Part shown: positions 13,635 to 21,490 of the stretch, piece after piece
Position numbering within the stretch: position 1 is the first letter of the stretch
Layout of the letters: each line of letters begins with the position of its first letter
Virus record (IMG/VR): IMGVR_UViG_3300028837_003302
Location: 1 to 38,791 of that record
Reading direction: 5' to 3' (one strand)
Source of the DNA: a virus
Length of the DNA stretch: 38,791 nucleotides
Translations under genes and position numbers: made by a program
Notes under the pieces: model-generated
Database searches by the model: none
What the model was told of the DNA's origin: nothing
Seen by the model: the letters and a program-made list of their open reading frames with translations, nothing else

Positions 13635-15554
13635 ATGCCATTAGACATTGAAAAATTAGACGACAGAAAATTAGGTAAGCTTATCGATAACAGATGGGCA
13701 GAGTCTAATTCTCTCTGGAGTGAAATCGAGAAGGCCTACAAAAAAAATAAAGCGGTTTGGAAGAGCGATGATTCGACAGTCGCCACAATCCCGAGAAGAA
13801 AATCGAAAGTGAGAGATAACAGAGCTTTCCTGGCCATGGAGCATGTGATAGCAAATCTGACAGGCAGGCCGTCAAGGCCGAATGTCCTCCCGACAAACGG
13901 GAAAATGGAATCTGGACAGATAGCACTCGACTTACAGGATCTGTTTTTGGAAAAGTATAAGACCTTGAGGGCAAAGAAGAAAATGCGTAGGGGATTGAGA
14001 TGGCTTTTTCTATCAAGGCTGATGGTCTTCAAGATAATCTGGGACAACGATATTGACAATTTCAACATTACAGTAGTTGATCCGAGGAGGGTCAGGTTCA
14101 ACAAGAAGGCGACCAACTCAATGGAGACGGATTTCGCCATTGAGGAGATAGATACCACCATCCCCGACATGATAGAGAGATTCCCAGAGCAGAAAGAAGA
14201 CATCATAAAACAAATCGGGGGTAAAGAAGAAGATATTTTAGTAGCTAATGCCTCAGCTACCTACAAGGAAGCATGGATAGGGGACTGGGCAGTTTACAAA
14301 TTCAGAGAGAAAATTTTAAAAAAAGAAAAGAATCCTTACTGGGACTGGGAAGGAGTATATTTTACAAATAACGAATTAAGGAAATTTGAAACATTGGAAT
14401 TACCGGCGGAAAGAAAAAAGATGTTGGGAATGGCAAGACCCTTGAGAGAAACACGGGCCAAAAGAGCAAACAGATATCAGAATTATCTGGCGAATCATTT
14501 CGATAAGCCGAGGCATCCCTATATCTTCGCCTCAATGCTGGAAATAGAAGAGAAGGCAGTAGGGGAAACTTCGTTGATGGAACAAATAACTCCTTTACAG
14601 AAAAATGTCAACCAGAGAAAAAGACAGATAGCGGACAATGCCGCAATGGCACAGGGAAAATGGAAAGTAGATACTAAATTCGTGGAAGGAAAAACAAAGG
14701 GAGAGATTCAGGCGATGAAGGCAGATCCAGAAGGAATAATTTATGGAGATGGAGTGGGGACAGGAATAACAATCGAAACTGGGAGAGATTTGCCAGCAAT
14801 AGTCAAAGAAGATTTAATACTTTCAATTCAGGAAATCGATGCTATCTTCGGGACTCAACAGACATTCCGAGGAGAAGGTGGAGACAAAGAAACCGCGACG
14901 GGACGGGCAATACTCAGAGAGCAGAGCTTTCAGCGACTAACCGAAGTGATAGACATAGTGGACAGTGTCCACTGGGAGATCTACAACTGGTGGCTCCAGC
15001 TCATGAAGGTCAGGTACACCGAGACGCATTACACAAAAATGCTGGGAAGAGACCGGGCATTGAGAATTATCAAAACTATGCAAGACGACATTACCGACGG
15101 AATAGATGTTCAGGTCATCCCGGGACAGATAATGCCCAAGGACAGAGTGTACCGAGCAGAGAGAGCATTAGAGGGAGTAAAGAACGGATTTATGATCCCT
15201 CTCACTTACTTTGAGGAGGCGGAGTTCGATAACCCAATGGAGACCGCAAAGCAACTTGAGATGTACAAGATAAGCCCCTTTGCAGTTCTTGAGATGGATC
15301 CAGAGGATATAGAGAATCTTAGAAAAGGAATATCATTGCTTCAAGAAGTGGCCCAAGCTACTCAACCAACAGACCAAAGGGCGAAAGCCATAGCCGATCT
15401 CCGAGCTAAAACCCAAGAGATAGTGCAAAGTCCAGAGTTCAAGAAAAAGCCAATTGAAGAGCAAAGACAAATATTAAGTAAACTAAAAGGCCAATTTGCT
15501 AAATTAAGTGAGGCCAAGCCGACTCAAGAGGCTAAGCTGGCTGGAACAAAATAA
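13635..15554 (+). CDS. Portal protein
   Basis: A 639-residue portal. I chose ATG 13635 (MPLDIEKLDDRKLGKLIDNR) because the upstream in-frame ATG at 13611 lies inside the terminator stem. Features of large podovirus-type portals are a helical N-terminus, an early basic region (KSKVRDNRAFLAMEHVIANL), GLRWLFLSRLMVFKIIWD, VVDPRRVRF, the clip/wing region around FGTQQTFRGEGGDKETATG and a helical Gln-rich C-terminus. The dodecameric ring forms the DNA entry vertex and docks the terminase. It follows a terminator, so expression may need antitermination or a second promoter. Confidence 0.88.
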   Translation: MPLDIEKLDDRKLGKLIDNRWAESNSLWSEIEKAYKKNKAVWKSDDSTVATIPRRKSKVRDNRAFLAMEHVIANLTGRPSRPNVLPTNGKMESGQIALDLQDLFLEKYKTLRAKKKMRRGLRWLFLSRLMVFKIIWDNDIDNFNITVVDPRRVRFNKKATNSMETDFAIEEIDTTIPDMIERFPEQKEDIIKQIGGKEEDILVANASATYKEAWIGDWAVYKFREKILKKEKNPYWDWEGVYFTNNELRKFETLELPAERKKMLGMARPLRETRAKRANRYQNYLANHFDKPRHPYIFASMLEIEEKAVGETSLMEQITPLQKNVNQRKRQIADNAAMAQGKWKVDTKFVEGKTKGEIQAMKADPEGIIYGDGVGTGITIETGRDLPAIVKEDLILSIQEIDAIFGTQQTFRGEGGDKETATGRAILREQSFQRLTEVIDIVDSVHWEIYNWWLQLMKVRYTETHYTKMLGRDRALRIIKTMQDDITDGIDVQVIPGQIMPKDRVYRAERALEGVKNGFMIPLTYFEEAEFDNPMETAKQLEMYKISPFAVLEMDPEDIENLRKGISLLQEVAQATQPTDQRAKAIADLRAKTQEIVQSPEFKKKPIEEQRQILSKLKGQFAKLSEAKPTQEAKLAGTK

Positions 15555-15555
15555 C

Positions 15556-15717
15556 ATGCCATTAAATAAAGAAATTAAAAGAAGATTAGGCAAGCCCCGA
15601 AATAACGAAGAAAGAAGAAAGAGACACTTTGAGAGATTTGGAACAAAGAAATTACCGCCAAGAGGTTCGGGATTAAGTGAAGAAGATAAGATTAAAAAAT
15701 TAAAGGCGAGATTCTAA
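15556..15717 (+). CDS. Short basic protein, unknown function
   Basis: A 53-residue, very basic protein (MPLNKEIKRRLGKPRNNEER at the start). ATG 15556 follows the portal stop by 1 nt; an upstream in-frame start would only read portal codons out of frame. It ends SEEDKIKKLKARF. The small basic proteins here could bind DNA or the portal; no family is recognised. Confidence 0.5.
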   Translation: MPLNKEIKRRLGKPRNNEERRKRHFERFGTKKLPPRGSGLSEEDKIKKLKARF

Positions 15718-15721
15718 TAAC

Positions 15722-15907
15722 ATGCCAGCAGTTAGCAAAAAACAACAAATAGCAATGGCAATAGCTAAGCATGCCCCTGGAAAACTGTATAAGAGGAACA
15801 GAGGACTGTTGAAGATGTCCAAAGAGCAACTATCTGACTTTGCCAGAACTAAAAGGAAGAAATTGCCATTACGGGCGGAAATAAAAAGGAGGACAAAGAA
15901 GTCATAA
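15722..15907 (+). CDS. DUF3008-like small phage protein
   Basis: A 61-residue basic protein. It begins MPAVSKKQQIAMAIAKHAPG and continues MSKEQLSDFARTKRKKLP, the pattern of the DUF3008 family and relatives, short proteins frequent next to phage portal and capsid genes. Its role is unknown, possibly a virion or DNA-binding component. It lies 4 nt after the previous small gene. Confidence 0.65.
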   Translation: MPAVSKKQQIAMAIAKHAPGKLYKRNRGLLKMSKEQLSDFARTKRKKLPLRAEIKRRTKKS

Positions 15908-15948
15908 TTTTTGAAATTTGATAGAAACAAATATTAAGTAACAGTTGT

Positions 15949-16003
15949 CTCATCAGGCGGTTCTCCGAAATCCACGAGGATCATCCGGAGAAAAGGCAAT
16001 GAG
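15949..16003 (+). promoter_or_regulatory. Folded leader upstream of the scaffold gene
   Basis: In the 110-nt gap, CTCAT (15949-15953)/ATGAG (15999-16003) encloses TTCTCCG (15961-15967)/CGGAGAA (15986-15992), which in turn encloses ATCC (15970-15973)/GGAT (15978-15981) with the loop ACGA. No T tract follows. The nested stem ends 14 nt before the scaffold ATG and may affect its translation or mRNA processing. Confidence 0.45.
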
Positions 16004-16017
16004 GCGGCCAAAAGAAC

Positions 16018-16737
16018 ATGCCAGACGAGAATGATAAGATCGTTGACCCTGGAGAAGGGGGAAGCGATGGAGGTGGAACTCCTCCTGAGAAGGGCGGGGA
16101 AGGCGCCCCAGAGAATGTCAAAATCGGCGATAAAGAATATACCGTCGATCAGGTGACAGGATTCATTAAAAAGGCAACAGATTACGATGCCTTACTTCCC
16201 GAATTCACCAAGAAGTCGCAGGCATTAGCTGCGCTTACTGGTGGCAAAGACCTTGCTGAGCCGCAAGACCTGCCCTCTTTCCTGAAGCCGGGGTGGAAAC
16301 CCAAGGACTTTACGGAACTTGGAGCAGCCCTAAAGGAGGCAGTCGAATGGGGGGAGAAGAGGTCTCAAAAGGCGACGGAGAAAAAATCCGTCCAAGCCCA
16401 AGAGGCCAAACAACAAGTGGATGCTTTTGTAGCGGAGATTCAGAAGTCGGACAAAGAGTTCGACGACCAGGAATTCTTCCAGTACATTGAACGCCACCAC
16501 TCCCGAGTGGATACTGTTGACGATTTGAAGTCAGAGTATTCTAAATATCGGGAGGCCAATGCCGACGGGAAAATGGCTGAGAGAAGAGTCTTGCTCAACA
16601 AAGTAAAAAGAGGAGCAGACTCCGTATCAAAGCCATCATCTGCAGGAAGCAAACTTCCATACGATGCTACCGAAATTCGGGTAAAGAGTACAGGTATAGT
16701 CGAGGCGGCCAGAGAGGCATTATCAAAATTTAAATAG
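16018..16737 (+). CDS. Putative capsid scaffolding protein
   Basis: A 239-residue acidic protein. A disordered Gly/Pro/Glu-rich N-terminus (to about residue 35) precedes VKIGDKEYTVDQVTGFIKKA, a motif common in phage scaffolds. A long Lys/Glu/Gln helical region (about 95-195) fits coiled-coil scaffold function, and the C-terminus is basic (VKRGADSVSK, then IRVKSTGIVEAAREALSKFK), as needed to bind the inside of the capsid shell. It lies 9 nt before the major capsid gene, the usual order. A minor head protein is the alternative. Confidence 0.75.
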   Translation: MPDENDKIVDPGEGGSDGGGTPPEKGGEGAPENVKIGDKEYTVDQVTGFIKKATDYDALLPEFTKKSQALAALTGGKDLAEPQDLPSFLKPGWKPKDFTELGAALKEAVEWGEKRSQKATEKKSVQAQEAKQQVDAFVAEIQKSDKEFDDQEFFQYIERHHSRVDTVDDLKSEYSKYREANADGKMAERRVLLNKVKRGADSVSKPSSAGSKLPYDATEIRVKSTGIVEAAREALSKFK

Positions 16738-16746
16738 TTTACTAAA

Positions 16747-17796
16747 ATGAAATTTTCAGACGCGGTAAAGACCGTAACCACGGAAACGATCATCCCGATG
16801 GTTTCAGATACCATCCTTAAGGGAAATGTATTCCTTTTGAGGACTTTGGGGAACGCCAGGAGTTGGAAATCTGGCTATCAGTATGATATTCCCATCAAGT
16901 ACAAGAAATCCACTGAAGGAGGAATAGTTGGTATTGGAGGAACTCTTGATACCAATAGGCAGGAAACCAGAGTTAAAATGACCTTCGAGCCACAGCGTAT
17001 CCACAAGCCAGTGGTTATAGACGACATTGAGGCGGCCGTAAACCAAGGAGACGAGAGAGTTCTTGAGTTAATAGCAGTGGAGACAGACTCTATTGCCCAA
17101 GATTTGATGGACGACTGTGGAGATTACTTGCACACAGGAACGTCGGCAACTGGATTATCGTTCGACAGTATCTTGAATGCGGCCGATGACTCTACAAACT
17201 TCGGAACTTACGGAGGTCAATCCAGAGACATCTATACGAGTATCAAGGGATACTATGTAGCAGACGTCGGTGCTTTGGCTATCTCTGACTTGTCTGTCGC
17301 ATATGACGAGGTAGAGATTGGAGGAGTAGGACCAACATTGATAACAACGACTCCGACAATTTGGTCAGCATATGAGGCTCTGTTGCAACCGACAGTCCGG
17401 GCAGGATACCAGACCACGGGATTCCCACAGGTAACAAGGACAGGAGTTGTTTCAAGCACCAACGCCTTAAGTGGAGGTGACCTTGGATTCAATGCCCTAT
17501 GGTATCGTGGGACAGCTATGGTGAAGGACGAGAAGTGCACCAGTCAAAAGATGTTCATGCTCAACGAGAAGAACTTCTTCTGGGCAGGACTGGATCTTCC
17601 CGATTACGAGAAGATCAACACTGGAGAAGCGAACATCGAAGGACCCCAAGCATTGCCGATTCCGAAAGGATTCAACTGGTCAGGAATGATAAGACCATCA
17701 AACCAACCAGCTGAAGTCGGTCATATGTACTTGGTAGGAAACTGGATGTCAAGCGACCCGAGACGTTGCGGTCAATTAACCGGAGTAACCGGGTAG
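16747..17796 (+). CDS. Major capsid protein, HK97-type
   Basis: A 349-residue protein directly after the scaffold. It has an N-terminal helix (MKFSDAVKTVTTETIIPMVS), a Gly-rich beta region with NRQETRVKMTFEPQRIHKPV, an acidic spine helix (DERVLELIAVETDSIAQDLM) and later sheet segments such as IGGVGPTLITTTPTIWSAYE and GGDLGFNALWYRGTAMVKD. These fit HK97-fold capsid proteins. No N-terminal delta-domain or protease gene is seen, so a separate scaffold without cleavage is likely. A very stable hairpin follows the stop. Confidence 0.85.
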   Translation: MKFSDAVKTVTTETIIPMVSDTILKGNVFLLRTLGNARSWKSGYQYDIPIKYKKSTEGGIVGIGGTLDTNRQETRVKMTFEPQRIHKPVVIDDIEAAVNQGDERVLELIAVETDSIAQDLMDDCGDYLHTGTSATGLSFDSILNAADDSTNFGTYGGQSRDIYTSIKGYYVADVGALAISDLSVAYDEVEIGGVGPTLITTTPTIWSAYEALLQPTVRAGYQTTGFPQVTRTGVVSSTNALSGGDLGFNALWYRGTAMVKDEKCTSQKMFMLNEKNFFWAGLDLPDYEKINTGEANIEGPQALPIPKGFNWSGMIRPSNQPAEVGHMYLVGNWMSSDPRRCGQLTGVTG

Positions 17797-17827
17797 AATC
17801 GTTAGAGTGAGAATCGACGCTCTTTAC

Positions 17828-17858
17828 CGGGCGGGAGGAGATTTCTCCTCCCGACCCG
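17828..17858 (+). promoter_or_regulatory. Very stable hairpin after the capsid gene
   Basis: CGGGAGGAG (17832-17840) pairs with CTCCTCCCG (17845-17853) over an ATTT loop. After one bulged A, CGGG (17828-17831) pairs with CCCG (17855-17858), giving 13 bp. No T tract follows, so it is more likely an mRNA 3' stabiliser, a processing site or a pause site than a clean terminator. One arm is a Shine-Dalgarno-like GGGAGGAG. Confidence 0.6.
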
Positions 17859-17871
17859 AGAGAGAACGTTA

Positions 17872-17879
17872 AAAGGTCG
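17872..17879 (+). promoter_or_regulatory. AAAGGTCG leader motif, copy 2
   Basis: AAAGGTCG followed by ATAATTAAAAG, 13 nt after the capsid hairpin and 32 nt before the ATG at 17912, the same distance as copy 1. The remaining leader is almost only A and T. Confidence 0.45.
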
Positions 17880-17911
17880 ATAATTAAAAGTTAAAAAGCT
17901 AAAAATTAAAA

Positions 17912-18901
17912 ATGAAAGCAAGAGATTATATACCAGCTTTAAGATTCGGAGCGAAGATTTATCCTGAAGACTTTGCCAGTCCATTAACCTTCGCCGACTA
18001 TTGGTACGTTGATGGTCAAAATGGAAGTGATGCAGACGGGAATGGAAAGTCAGTAGACAAACCATATCTCACCATTCAAGCTGCCATAGATGCGGCAACC
18101 CAAGAAGATGTAATCTTCGTGAGAGCATTGGATTGGGGAGCGGGAGAAACCGACCCGGATAGCTACGCGGAAAACCTAAACCTCCCATTGGCTTTATCAG
18201 GACTTCAGATAGTCGGTGTCGGAACAGGTAGAGTTCAAGGTGGATTGCCCCAGATTAAGAAGGCAGGTTCCACAGCATTGATTACCATAAACGCCCCGGG
18301 ATGTAGCATCAGGAATATGGGTATCAACGGATACGGAGCTACTGGAGGTGGAATACTGTTAAACGATGACGCAGGAGCCACTATGACATCATTTGGAACG
18401 AGCATCGAGAATTGCCATCTTAAGAACTGCGTGCCGTCTACTGCGACGAATGCTGCGACTGGCGGAGCTATAATGTGGAGCACGAATGGGGGAGCTTGGC
18501 AGACGAGAATCGTTGGGAATCGTTTCTACAAAAATGTTGGAGACGTTGTGCTGATAGGGACGTCTAATAGCGTTCCTCAGGATGTGATTATAGAAGACAA
18601 TGTCTTCTCTGGACCAGCTGCTAACACCGATTGTAATCTTTATCTTAAGGGTGGTTCTGGAATGAATGGAGTCATTATCAGAAACAATGAGTTTCAAGCA
18701 TTTCCAGATCTTGGTGGCACCAATGATACCTTTATGGATTTGACTGGTTGTATCGGTTTACTTTCTGGAAATCGTTTTGCATCTAATGCAAAGACATTTG
18801 GAGCAACTGCTAATGTGAAAGTTCCAACTACCGTTTTGATGGTTGATAACTGGCAAGAAAAAACTGCTACTGGAAGTGAAGCGATATTTAGAACGGCATA
18901 A
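17912..18901 (+). CDS. Right-handed beta-helix virion protein
   Basis: A 329-residue protein. After an N-terminal arm, YWYVDGQNGSDADGNGKSVD and then PYLTIQAAIDAA is the typical entry of pectate-lyase-like beta-helix proteins. Repeated coils follow (SIRNMGINGYGATGGGILL, SIENCHLKNC, RIVGNRFYKNVGDVVLIG, VIIEDNVFSGPAANTD, VIIRNNEFQAF). Such folds occur in tailspikes and head fibres. Its place right after the capsid gene favours a capsid decoration or head fibre, though a receptor-binding spike is possible. The carbohydrate-cleaving residues cannot be judged by eye. Confidence 0.7.
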   Translation: MKARDYIPALRFGAKIYPEDFASPLTFADYWYVDGQNGSDADGNGKSVDKPYLTIQAAIDAATQEDVIFVRALDWGAGETDPDSYAENLNLPLALSGLQIVGVGTGRVQGGLPQIKKAGSTALITINAPGCSIRNMGINGYGATGGGILLNDDAGATMTSFGTSIENCHLKNCVPSTATNAATGGAIMWSTNGGAWQTRIVGNRFYKNVGDVVLIGTSNSVPQDVIIEDNVFSGPAANTDCNLYLKGGSGMNGVIIRNNEFQAFPDLGGTNDTFMDLTGCIGLLSGNRFASNAKTFGATANVKVPTTVLMVDNWQEKTATGSEAIFRTA

Positions 18902-18908
18902 TACTAAA

Positions 18909-19073
18909 ATGAAAAAGAAAACCAAAAAAGTCAAAGAGGTACCAACTGTTTCGCCAAAAGACGTTGAGAAGGTTTTAGGCGAATGTAACGACGACTGCTA
19001 CAAACTCCTGATGAAAGACGGAACATACAAGATAGTGCCGAAAGAAGAAATGCCAAAGAAATTACTTGAATAG
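18909..19073 (+). CDS. Short basic protein, unknown function
   Basis: A 54-residue protein beginning MKKKTKKVKEVPTVSPKDVE. I chose ATG 18909, 7 nt after the previous stop, because the longer frame only reads into the beta-helix gene. ECNDDCYKLLMKDGTYKIVP looks like a small beta hairpin with two cysteines. Probably a minor head component by position. Confidence 0.5.
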   Translation: MKKKTKKVKEVPTVSPKDVEKVLGECNDDCYKLLMKDGTYKIVPKEEMPKKLLE

Positions 19074-19088
19074 AATTATTCCTTGTTA

Positions 19089-19171
19089 GTTCGCTCAGCC
19101 CGTCTCTGCGGGCTGGGACGAGCCAATAAGGCTCGACGCATCGAATTTCCTCGCTGGCGAACGAGCCGAGG
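19089..19171 (+). promoter_or_regulatory. GC-rich multibranched leader with alternative pairings
   Basis: GTTCGC (19089-19094)/GCGAAC (19157-19162) encloses AGCCCG (19097-19102)/CGGGCT (19109-19114) and CGAGCC (19119-19124)/GGCTCG (19130-19135). A second CGAGCC (19162-19167) can compete for the same GGCTCG, and CCTCG (19149-19153) can pair with CGAGG (19167-19171), so two folds exclude each other. The stretch is much richer in G and C than its surroundings. A REP-like repeat is the alternative to a regulatory switch. Confidence 0.5.
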
Positions 19172-19178
19172 GGAGGTG

Positions 19179-19186
19179 AAAGGTCG
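19179..19186 (+). promoter_or_regulatory. AAAGGTCG leader motif, copy 3
   Basis: AAAGGTCG with GGTGCGGAAATTAAAT after it, directly behind the folded leader and a GGGAGGTG sequence (19171-19178), 28 nt before ATG 19215. Confidence 0.45.
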
Positions 19187-19214
19187 GGTGCGGAAATTAA
19201 ATAAAAAAACCAAA

Positions 19215-19916
19215 ATGAAAAACATTACATTTCAATCAGTTTTCGACACCCCGACCGTGAAGATGAGTGATCTGAACGGCGAAGCTCAAACCCCAGACGG
19301 AAGAGTTTGGAGATATCTCCAAGCCACGGAAATCATTGCTAAATACAACGTTACAGAGAGGCCAGCACAAACAGACGTTGACACGGTTGCATCTTCTGCC
19401 AACGCTGCAGGTCAGAACGTTTATGTTACCGAGGCCGATGCCGGATGGACAGTTGGGGATTACCAGGACCACTGGATGGTGGTAAACGACGGAACCCATG
19501 AAGGACAAGTAGCCAAGATTAAGGATAACACCACTGACACCTTGGAGCTTTACGTGGACTATGCTCTTGCCACTGCTCTCACTGTGGCCGCAGCCGATGA
19601 CATTGAGATCGTTCATATGCCAGATGCAGAGAATATGGATACCGGTGGAACTGTCGAGGCCATAAACGGTGTGGCCCAAGTGGCATTCGCTGCAGACGAC
19701 TACGGATGGTTCCTTATCAAAGGAATTGGAGGGATAAACATTGGAGACACTGCAGGGGAGGCGAACGAGCCATTAGTTCCAGGAGACGATACAGCAGGAT
19801 ATGCGAATGGTTGTGGAGATGACTTTGACAGGGAAGATTTTACCATCATCGGAAACTGCATTGTGGCAAATACTACCGCAGACAAGGCGACACTTGCAAT
19901 GATACACATTAGATAG
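19215..19916 (+). CDS. Putative head decoration or structural protein
   Basis: A 233-residue acidic, beta-rich protein. I chose ATG 19215 (MKNITFQSVFDTPTVKMSDL); an in-frame GTG at 19188 follows a strong GGGAGGTG and is a possible longer start. The sequence QTPDGRVWRYLQATEIIAK, repeated GQNVYVTEADAGWTVGDYQ and VVNDGTHEGQVAKIKDN, then TLELYVDYALATAL resembles beta-barrel decoration proteins next to capsid genes. It probably binds the outside of the capsid. The upstream frame extension is only the folded leader and is not coding. Confidence 0.6.
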   Translation: MKNITFQSVFDTPTVKMSDLNGEAQTPDGRVWRYLQATEIIAKYNVTERPAQTDVDTVASSANAAGQNVYVTEADAGWTVGDYQDHWMVVNDGTHEGQVAKIKDNTTDTLELYVDYALATALTVAAADDIEIVHMPDAENMDTGGTVEAINGVAQVAFAADDYGWFLIKGIGGINIGDTAGEANEPLVPGDDTAGYANGCGDDFDREDFTIIGNCIVANTTADKATLAMIHIR

Positions 19917-19925
19917 AAACTTCTC

Positions 19926-20003
19926 CCAGCGGCTTGCTTGTGGCTGGCCGTTGGATGGAGGTTTTTATCCTCAAAAAAGGTCGTATTATCGTAATTGCGA
20001 TAA
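19926..20003 (+). promoter_or_regulatory. Series of short hairpins in the 120-nt gap
   Basis: CCAGC (19926-19930)/GCTGG (19943-19947), GAGG (19958-19961)/CCTC (19969-19972) and TTATCG (19986-19991)/CGATAA (19998-20003). The last is a symmetric site and could bind a dimeric repressor. None is followed by a T tract. Confidence 0.35.
19976..19983 (+). promoter_or_regulatory. AAAGGTCG leader motif, copy 4
   Basis: AAAGGTCG 3 nt after the GAGG/CCTC hairpin and 53 nt before the ATG at 20037, the longest spacing among the six copies. Confidence 0.4.
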
Positions 20004-20036
20004 TTGTTAATAATTAAAGCTTACACGATTACGAAC

Positions 20037-20537
20037 ATGAACATAGCGCAAAAAAAAGCGGAAGAGATGGAACGGAAAATAGTTCGTTTCACCAACATAG
20101 ATAAGGAGAGTTTCACCCATTCTTACCGGGGAGTTTCGATCACAGTTCAGGCTGGAGAGGGATATGTCGGGAGGTTTCCTGAATGCAATCACCTTGCCAC
20201 TCATCTGGCCAGGAAGATGCTCTCAAGGGAAACGAAAAGTAAAATTGACAAGAACAAGCCGATCAAACTTTGGACACCCGAACAGGTGGAGATACTCAAG
20301 GGGAAAATCCTGACCCCGATGGGGAATGAGACCCCTTCAGTAGCTCCGACGGCGAAAGAAAAGAGAGAGAAAGATTTAGAAAGCATAAAGAAAGAGTTCC
20401 CTCCAGCCCCTGCACCTCCCGTCACAAAGAAAGATGTGATAGCGGAACTGAAGAAACGAGGAGTGGAAGCCGACGTCAAAAAGACGCTGAAGGAATTATT
20501 GAAGCAACTCATGGATCTCGAAGCACAAGGAAAATAA
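20037..20537 (+). CDS. Putative virion protein with C-terminal SAP-like helices
   Basis: A 166-residue protein. ATG 20037 is used; an in-frame TTG at 20004 lies in the palindromic leader. The beta-rich N-terminus (RFTNIDKESFTHSYRGVSIT, VQAGEGYVGRFPECNHLATH) is a pattern I associate with small proteins encoded near phage capsid genes. A Pro-rich linker (FPPAPAPPV) leads to KKDVIAELKKRGVEADVKKT, a helix-extended-loop-helix typical of SAP or LEM-like nucleic-acid-binding tails. It is probably a head completion or capsid-associated protein. Confidence 0.55.
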   Translation: MNIAQKKAEEMERKIVRFTNIDKESFTHSYRGVSITVQAGEGYVGRFPECNHLATHLARKMLSRETKSKIDKNKPIKLWTPEQVEILKGKILTPMGNETPSVAPTAKEKREKDLESIKKEFPPAPAPPVTKKDVIAELKKRGVEADVKKTLKELLKQLMDLEAQGK

Positions 20538-20543
20538 AGGATT

Positions 20544-20576
20544 GGGGAGGAAGGTTAAGCCATTTCCTTCCTCTCC
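20544..20576 (+). promoter_or_regulatory. 11-bp hairpin just before the coiled-coil gene
   Basis: GGGGAGGAAGG (20544-20554) pairs with CCTTCCTCTCC (20566-20576) with one G-T pair and an 11-nt loop. No T tract follows. The stem ends 9 nt before the next ATG and would hide the purine-rich arm as a ribosome site, so it may control translation. Confidence 0.55.
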
Positions 20577-20585
20577 GAAAGAAAC

Positions 20586-21155
20586 ATGGAAGACATAGAC
20601 GCAATCATCAAAAAGCGCCAAGAAAGAAAGAAACTGGAGGAGGAAACAGACCTTGCCATAAAAGAGAAGGAGAAAGCGATAGATCAACTGACCACTGAGA
20701 GAAGGAACTTGGAGAGAATCAGGAAAGACAAAGAGATTTTCATTAAGGACAGGGAAATTGAGATGAAGCAGAAGTTCCTTGATGTGGAGAACAAGATAGT
20801 GAAAAGCCACCAGGAATTGGGGAAATTAGAGGAGGAAGGAATCAAAGTAGCATCATCCATCGAAAATACGCTGAAAAATGCCCTTGAGGGAAGTTTATCG
20901 CTAATTACAAGGGCTGAAACACTGGTTGAGAGGTCAGGATACCTCAAAGACCAAGCAGAGAAGACGATTGAGGTCTTAATTAAAGCTAAAGAGGATCTCG
21001 ACAAAAAGATAATAAAGAACAGTGAATTGGAAAAAGAAGTTTTAAAAAGAGAAAAACAAGTTGAAGTTAGAAATCAAAAGGCCGACCAAAAATTAAAAGA
21101 AGCAAAAGAACTGGCATTCTGGCACAAAGAGCCGGGTGCCAAATACAAAGAATAG
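20586..21155 (+). CDS. Long coiled-coil protein, probable virion component
   Basis: A 189-residue protein that is almost entirely Lys/Glu/Gln/Leu/Ile heptads and should be a continuous coiled coil (about residues 5-175) with a short break around ASSIENTLKNALEGSLSLIT. No enzymatic motif. Its place in the head/fibre region suggests a structural or scaffold-like part. The next gene starts 1 nt after its stop. Confidence 0.6.
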   Translation: MEDIDAIIKKRQERKKLEEETDLAIKEKEKAIDQLTTERRNLERIRKDKEIFIKDREIEMKQKFLDVENKIVKSHQELGKLEEEGIKVASSIENTLKNALEGSLSLITRAETLVERSGYLKDQAEKTIEVLIKAKEDLDKKIIKNSELEKEVLKREKQVEVRNQKADQKLKEAKELAFWHKEPGAKYKE

Positions 21156-21156
21156 T

Positions 21157-21486
21157 ATGCACTTAAATCAAGCTCATGGAAAACCTTTTTCCGTAACGCA
21201 TACTCATGCTACGCAGGCTTTAGCCACTAAAGCAGCAGTTTCTGGAAAGCGTCATTTCATAACTGATATTGCTGTGTCGTCTGATAAAGATGGTTCTGTG
21301 ATGCAGGTTAAGGACGGAGCTACAGTGATTTGGCAGGTAAACTTGACTAATGCTGTGACTGGAGGACCTTACATTTTCTGGCAGTCATTTGAGTCCCCAT
21401 TGATAGGGACAAAGGGGAATGCAGTAAGTATTACTATTGACGGGACATCAGTTTGTAAAGCCAACATGTCTGGTTTTACCATTTAA
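21157..21486 (+). CDS. Small beta-sandwich structural protein
   Basis: A 109-residue protein from ATG 21157, chosen because the longer GTG frame overlaps the coiled-coil gene. Strand-like pieces (KRHFITDIAVSSDKDGSVMQ, TVIWQVNL, PYIFWQSF, NAVSITIDGTSVCKANMSGF) suggest a compact beta fold as in small fibre or decoration domains. GGPYIFWQSFESPLIGTKGN is similar to ones I associate with structural proteins of environmental phages. Confidence 0.55.
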   Translation: MHLNQAHGKPFSVTHTHATQALATKAAVSGKRHFITDIAVSSDKDGSVMQVKDGATVIWQVNLTNAVTGGPYIFWQSFESPLIGTKGNAVSITIDGTSVCKANMSGFTI

Positions 21487-21490
21487 TACC

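Noticed and set aside
13736-14206. Long reverse-strand ORFs, for example here and at 8342-8785
   Set aside because: They lie opposite well-supported portal and groEL genes, are rich in Ser, Leu and Phe as expected for antisense of Lys/Glu-rich codons, and have no motif or spacing of their own.
15974-15987. Hairpin resembling the RNA-phage MS2 coat-protein site (bulged A, AUCA loop)
   Set aside because: Only about ten bases agree, the lower stem is short, and no such coat protein exists here; coincidence is more likely.
19089-19171. Possible tRNA or tRNA-like gene
   Set aside because: There is no 7-bp acceptor stem, no T-loop GTTCNANNC in the right place and no plausible anticodon arm.
19083-19214. 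N-terminal extension of the gene at 19215
   Set aside because: The extension reads through a folded GC-rich leader and gives an Arg-rich, low-complexity peptide unlike the protein; only the GTG at 19188 remains possible.
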